Positions 60,951 to 64,000 of a stretch of 64,000 bases of DNA are shown here, in pieces; the first letter of the stretch is position 1, and every line of letters begins with the position of its first letter. This DNA comes from Methanobrevibacter olleyae (GTDB lineage: Archaea; Methanobacteriota; Methanobacteria; Methanobacteriales; Methanobacteriaceae). The position numbers and the translations under genes are program-made. The notes below the pieces were generated by a model that was given only the letters and a program-made list of their open reading frames with translations, was not told where the DNA came from and searched no databases. The DNA lies in assembly GCA_015063035.1 (NCBI GenBank), contig SUTG01000006.1, forward strand, positions 1 through 64,000. Reading direction: 5' to 3'.

Positions 60951-61078
60951 AAATTATTAAGTTCTATGGACTTGATTCAATTCTATAAATTTAAAATTAT
61001 TAAGTTCTATGGACTTGATTCAATTTTATAAATTTAAATTATTAAGTTCTATAGACTTAATTCAATTTTATAAATTTA
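60951..61078. repeat. Three tandem 42-43-bp repeats
   Basis: Units of AAATTATTAAGTTCTATGGA type lie at 60951, 60994 and 61036. Each contains the imperfect palindrome AAGTTCTATGGACTT. They fill the gap between the XRE and DUF4013 genes and may include operators, or be a passive tandem duplication. Confidence 0.8.
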
Positions 61079-61109
61079 AATTTTAAATAATTATGTTAGG
61101 GGTTAAAAA

Positions 61110-61844
61110 ATGATATTAGATATTTATAAGGATTCTTTAGAATATTCCGCTAAAGACTTAAAGACTTTATTGATATTGGGAGTAACCTACTTTTTAAGTT
61201 TCCTTTTGCTTCCGATATTCTTGATTTACGGTTATTCCTACAGAGTAACCAAAATCTCTGTAGAAGGTATGATTAATGGTAATGATCCATTGCCAGAATT
61301 TGATAACATCATTGACATGTTTGTAGACGGCATAAAGGTTGTTTTGGTCTATTTGATTTATGCACTAGTTCCATTCATAATATTCTTCTTGTTTGCATTA
61401 GTATCCAGCTCAATCGGAGGATATGGTGAATCTATATTAATGGCTATCGGTTCTGTCATTACTGTAGTGCTAATCTTGTTCGCTTATCTTATGAGCATGT
61501 TTGGAATAGCACACATGGCAAATAATGGAGATTCATTATCTAAAGCCTTTGCTTATAATGAAATAATTGAAATCATAAAATCTGTTGGCCTTACAAGAAG
61601 TTTAGGGACTTACATTGGTTTGATTATTATTTGCTCAGCAATTTATGCGGTTGTTTTCTTATTGATCTTATTCGTATTCGGATTCTTCGGAATATTTACT
61701 GGAACTTTAGGATTTTCCATGGCAGCTGGAGGAATATTTGCTGCAGGATTTTTTATAGCTAACCTTGTAATGTTGTTTATTGTAGGTCCTTACACCATGA
61801 TAATGCAATCTAGAGTAAGCGGATTATTATACAATCTTCATTAG
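61110..61844 (+). CDS. DUF4013 membrane protein 1
   Basis: The 244-residue protein has about five to six membrane helices, with LKTLLILGVTYFLSFLLLP and a polar loop SVEGMINGNDPLPEFDNIID. The loop pattern (G.n.PLPEF) marks the DUF4013 family of uncharacterised archaeal membrane proteins. A paralogue follows after 130 bp. AGGGG precedes the ATG. The XRE regulator upstream may control both. Function unknown. Confidence 0.85.
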   Translation: MILDIYKDSLEYSAKDLKTLLILGVTYFLSFLLLPIFLIYGYSYRVTKISVEGMINGNDPLPEFDNIIDMFVDGIKVVLVYLIYALVPFIIFFLFALVSSSIGGYGESILMAIGSVITVVLILFAYLMSMFGIAHMANNGDSLSKAFAYNEIIEIIKSVGLTRSLGTYIGLIIICSAIYAVVFLLILFVFGFFGIFTGTLGFSMAAGGIFAAGFFIANLVMLFIVGPYTMIMQSRVSGLLYNLH

Positions 61845-61974
61845 ATAATTAAAAATTTTTAATAATTTTTATTATTTAATAATTTTTTTATTTTATAATT
61901 TTATTATTTTATAATCTTATAATTTTATTATTTTATTATTTTATAATTTTATTATTTTATTTATTGGTGATTTT

Positions 61975-62853
61975 ATGGCTAGTATTACTGATGTAGTTAA
62001 AGAAGGATTGAAATATCCTTTTAATGATGAAAAAAAGGTTTTAACTTTAGGTATAATATTCCTTGTTTCAAGTCTTGTCTCATTGGCAATGGAATATTTG
62101 GTCTTTGACAATATGAGAGTTTTAGCTAACATAGCTCCTGTTGATACATTTCAAGCGGCATTGTCTGCTCTTCCTCCAAGCAATATGGCATTGATTGCAT
62201 TGTCCTGGATTGTAACATTCATATTGATGCTATTCGCTTCAGGATACATATATGATGTAATCAAATATGCTATAGAAGGAAAATCTGAACTTCCAGAGTT
62301 TAGTGACATTAAAAGATTGCTCTTAAATGGTGTTCGCTCATTCATTGTTGGATTGGCTTATTCCATTTTGCCTATGATTCTTTTCTTCCTTGGTTTGATG
62401 TTAACTGTAAATGAATCTGTAGGGGCTTCTGTCAATGCAATTGGTGGAATCATATTATTGGTGGCTATAATATTTGCAATATTCGTTTCTTTAGTGCAAG
62501 TAATGGCATTATGCAATATGGTTGATAAGGATGAACTTGCTGCTGCTTTCAGATTTAAGGAAATCTTAGGCTTAATCAAAAACTTAGGATGGGGAAGATT
62601 CATCGGAATTTTATTGTTCACTGTTATTGCAATTATGATCATTTCCGTATTCTTTGGATTTATATTTGGAGCTATTGCGGGAATTATCAGCATAATAGTA
62701 GGTTCTGCACTTGTAATGGCTTTAGTTAACATGATTCCCAATTCCTTGCTTATCAATCCATATGTCAGCATTGTAATCAGTAGGGTTTATGGATCAATTT
62801 ATAAGGAAGCAAGTAAAACAGAAGCAAGTAAAACTGAATTAGAAACTATTTAA
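61975..62853 (+). CDS. DUF4013 membrane protein 2
   Basis: The 292-residue paralogue shares the pattern KEGLKYPFNDEKKVLTLGII at the start, EGKSELPEFSDIKRLLLNG in the polar loop and multiple helices after it. It is longer than the first, with a polar KTEASKTE repeat near its end. GGTGAT precedes the ATG. The final codons (ELETI stop) lie in a 53-bp tandem duplication, so the end may have changed recently. Function unknown. Confidence 0.85.
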   Translation: MASITDVVKEGLKYPFNDEKKVLTLGIIFLVSSLVSLAMEYLVFDNMRVLANIAPVDTFQAALSALPPSNMALIALSWIVTFILMLFASGYIYDVIKYAIEGKSELPEFSDIKRLLLNGVRSFIVGLAYSILPMILFFLGLMLTVNESVGASVNAIGGIILLVAIIFAIFVSLVQVMALCNMVDKDELAAAFRFKEILGLIKNLGWGRFIGILLFTVIAIMIISVFFGFIFGAIAGIISIIVGSALVMALVNMIPNSLLINPYVSIVISRVYGSIYKEASKTEASKTELETI

Positions 62854-62938
62854 AATAAGAAATTAGAAACTATTGGGTGATTTAATAACGATTAGAAACT
62901 ATTTAAAATAAGAAATTAGAAACTATTGGGTGATTTAA
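62840..62938. repeat. Tandem 53-bp duplication at DUF4013 gene 3' end
   Basis: A unit starting TAGAAACTATTTAAAATAAG at 62840 recurs at 62893, differing only in the linker. Each copy ends with GGGTGATTTAA, and a shorter related string follows near 62947. The first copy contains the end of the gene. Confidence 0.8.
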
Positions 62939-63057
62939 CTAATATTTAGAAACTAGGGGTGATAGACAGTTAGAAATTAGAATAATCCTATTCTTTTTTC
63001 TAATTATTTTTATTACAATATTCATATTTTTTTTAAAATTGTAAAATGGGTGATAAT

Positions 63058-63867
63058 GTGAAAATCGATTCAAGAATTTTAGCGGTTTTATCTGCACTCC
63101 TTGTTGTTGCAATAGCAATTTCAAGTGTTGGTGCAGTTGATAACACAAGCAATGGTATAGACAGTGCTAATTTTGCAATTGATATTCCTTCAGGTGCTGA
63201 CTTTGCTGAAGAGGCTACAACTAACTTTAATGTTGGTGATTTGGCTATGAACATGGAAGTCTTTGCAAACCATGGGGACAATTCAAATGATGTAAGCACC
63301 ATTGTTTATTTGAAAGACGGTTCTAAAGATCAAAGCTTCATTTCAGATGTGATTAATGATTTGAAAAAGGATGCTACTATTTTAGAAGAAAATGACAAAT
63401 ATTTTGTTTTAGAAACTAAAGATGCAAATAATTGGGATTTCTTTAATTTCGACATTGGAAGTGACTTTGATAGCATTTGGAACTTCGCATCTGGAATTTT
63501 TTCAGATGATTCTGATGTAAATGTCACAACTGAAGATGCTGATGTAGAGGTTTCTAAAGATGAAGGAATTCACATAGTCGGTGATGACAACAGTACCGTT
63601 TCATTATCTACAAAAGGGTTAATCGTTTCAGATCCAAATGGGGATGATGTTTCCATTTCAACTGATGGTGTAAAGGTCAATGATTCAAATGGTGAAAATT
63701 CAGTGGATGCAAATGCTTCATTTGATGGAGATATTATTTCAAATGTTGATAATGCAGACTATTCAATTATCATCGAAAGTCCAGAAAACAATCAGGTAAT
63801 TGTACTTGCAGGTAATGATTTGGAATTATTAAAATCCCTTGCAGAAACTGCTTCTTTTACTAATTAA
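63058..63867 (+). CDS. Secreted Asp/Ser-rich hypothetical protein
   Basis: The 269-residue protein starts KIDSRILAVLSALLVVAIAI then SSVGAVDNTSN, a signal peptide. The mature part is acidic, rich in Asp, Ser, Asn and Val, with a first domain (about 30-130) holding VFANHGDNSNDVSTIVYLKDG and a repeat-like second part, for example NSTVSLSTKGLIVSDPNG then DDVSISTDGVKVNDSNG. It is probably outside the cell or at the wall; I do not recognise a family. The start is set at GTG 63058 with GGGTGAT before it; an ATG at 63046 overlaps that site. Confidence 0.7.
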   Translation: MKIDSRILAVLSALLVVAIAISSVGAVDNTSNGIDSANFAIDIPSGADFAEEATTNFNVGDLAMNMEVFANHGDNSNDVSTIVYLKDGSKDQSFISDVINDLKKDATILEENDKYFVLETKDANNWDFFNFDIGSDFDSIWNFASGIFSDDSDVNVTTEDADVEVSKDEGIHIVGDDNSTVSLSTKGLIVSDPNGDDVSISTDGVKVNDSNGENSVDANASFDGDIISNVDNADYSIIIESPENNQVIVLAGNDLELLKSLAETASFTN

Positions 63868-64000
63868 AATCAATGTTTAATTAGTTCTTTTTTTTATTTT
63901 TCTTTTTTTTTTATTTGTTTTATTCTATTTTTTTAAGTTTTTTATTTTTCTTTTTTTTATTTTTTTTATTCTATTTTTTAAGTTTTTTATTTTTTAATCC

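Noticed and set aside
60951-61078. A CRISPR array in the 42-bp repeats
   Set aside because: The repeats are directly tandem with no spacers, only three in number, and no cas gene is present.

Overview
The window looks like a chromosome segment from a host-associated methanogen of the order Methanobacteriales, most likely Methanobrevibacter. The grounds are the very AT-rich DNA, archaeal TATA and BRE promoters, Shine-Dalgarno sites of the GGTGA/GGAGG type, an archaeal TruD, the small subunit of the mevalonate-pathway aconitase-like dehydratase, TGTACA boxes like those bound by TrpY in front of a complete trp operon, MotA/ExbB plus DUF2149 proteins, and adhesin-like proteins with a beta-helix and a Lys-rich Ig-like C-terminus. 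The assignment rests on recognised families only; no database search was run.

Layout. 1-10 kb: hisH behind five 21-bp repeats, a thioredoxin/CcdA pair, an 800-bp gap holding a probable small RNA and a 22-codon ORF, an Fe-S scaffold plus GGGtGRT pair, and a run of redox or unknown genes (carboxymuconolactone decarboxylase, cupin, hydrolase, ferredoxin, AIR-synthase-like, flavin-binding). 10-24 kb: methyltransferase, a 595-aa unknown, a frameshifted LarC C-terminal-domain gene, a pilin-like protein, tRNA-Arg, truD, a TMEM175-type channel, a vitamin-type transporter with a pyridoxal-type kinase, the AcnX small subunit, an amidohydrolase, and a copper chaperone with a CopA ATPase. 24-34 kb: TrkH with a small pore-like partner, then trpEGDCFBA. 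34-45 kb: flavoproteins, MFS and MATE efflux pumps with a MarR regulator, uracil-DNA glycosylase, acyltransferase, a TetR-GNAT fusion with two operator copies, HEAT protein, TatD and TcdA-like E1 enzyme.

45-56 kb is the accessory region: a broken RhuM gene, a tyrosine recombinase with unusual active-site positions, and a 369-bp segment bounded by a perfect 19-bp inverted repeat that lies between the recombinase and a 1049-aa adhesin-like gene. This has the layout of an invertible promoter switch and is the most interesting feature here. A second, membrane-anchored beta-helix protein follows, then an ExbB/DUF2149 proton-channel pair. 55-64 kb: an archaeal AAA ATPase behind four copies of a 14-bp palindrome, purB, two CPBP proteases, an XRE regulator behind phased repeats, two DUF4013 membrane proteins and a secreted protein.

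Two themes recur. Short palindromes or phased repeats sit on the promoters of many genes with a regulator or stress role (copZ, TetR-GNAT, MarR, ATPase, XRE). Gene 3' ends are duplicated in tandem or nearby (trkH, purB, DUF4013).
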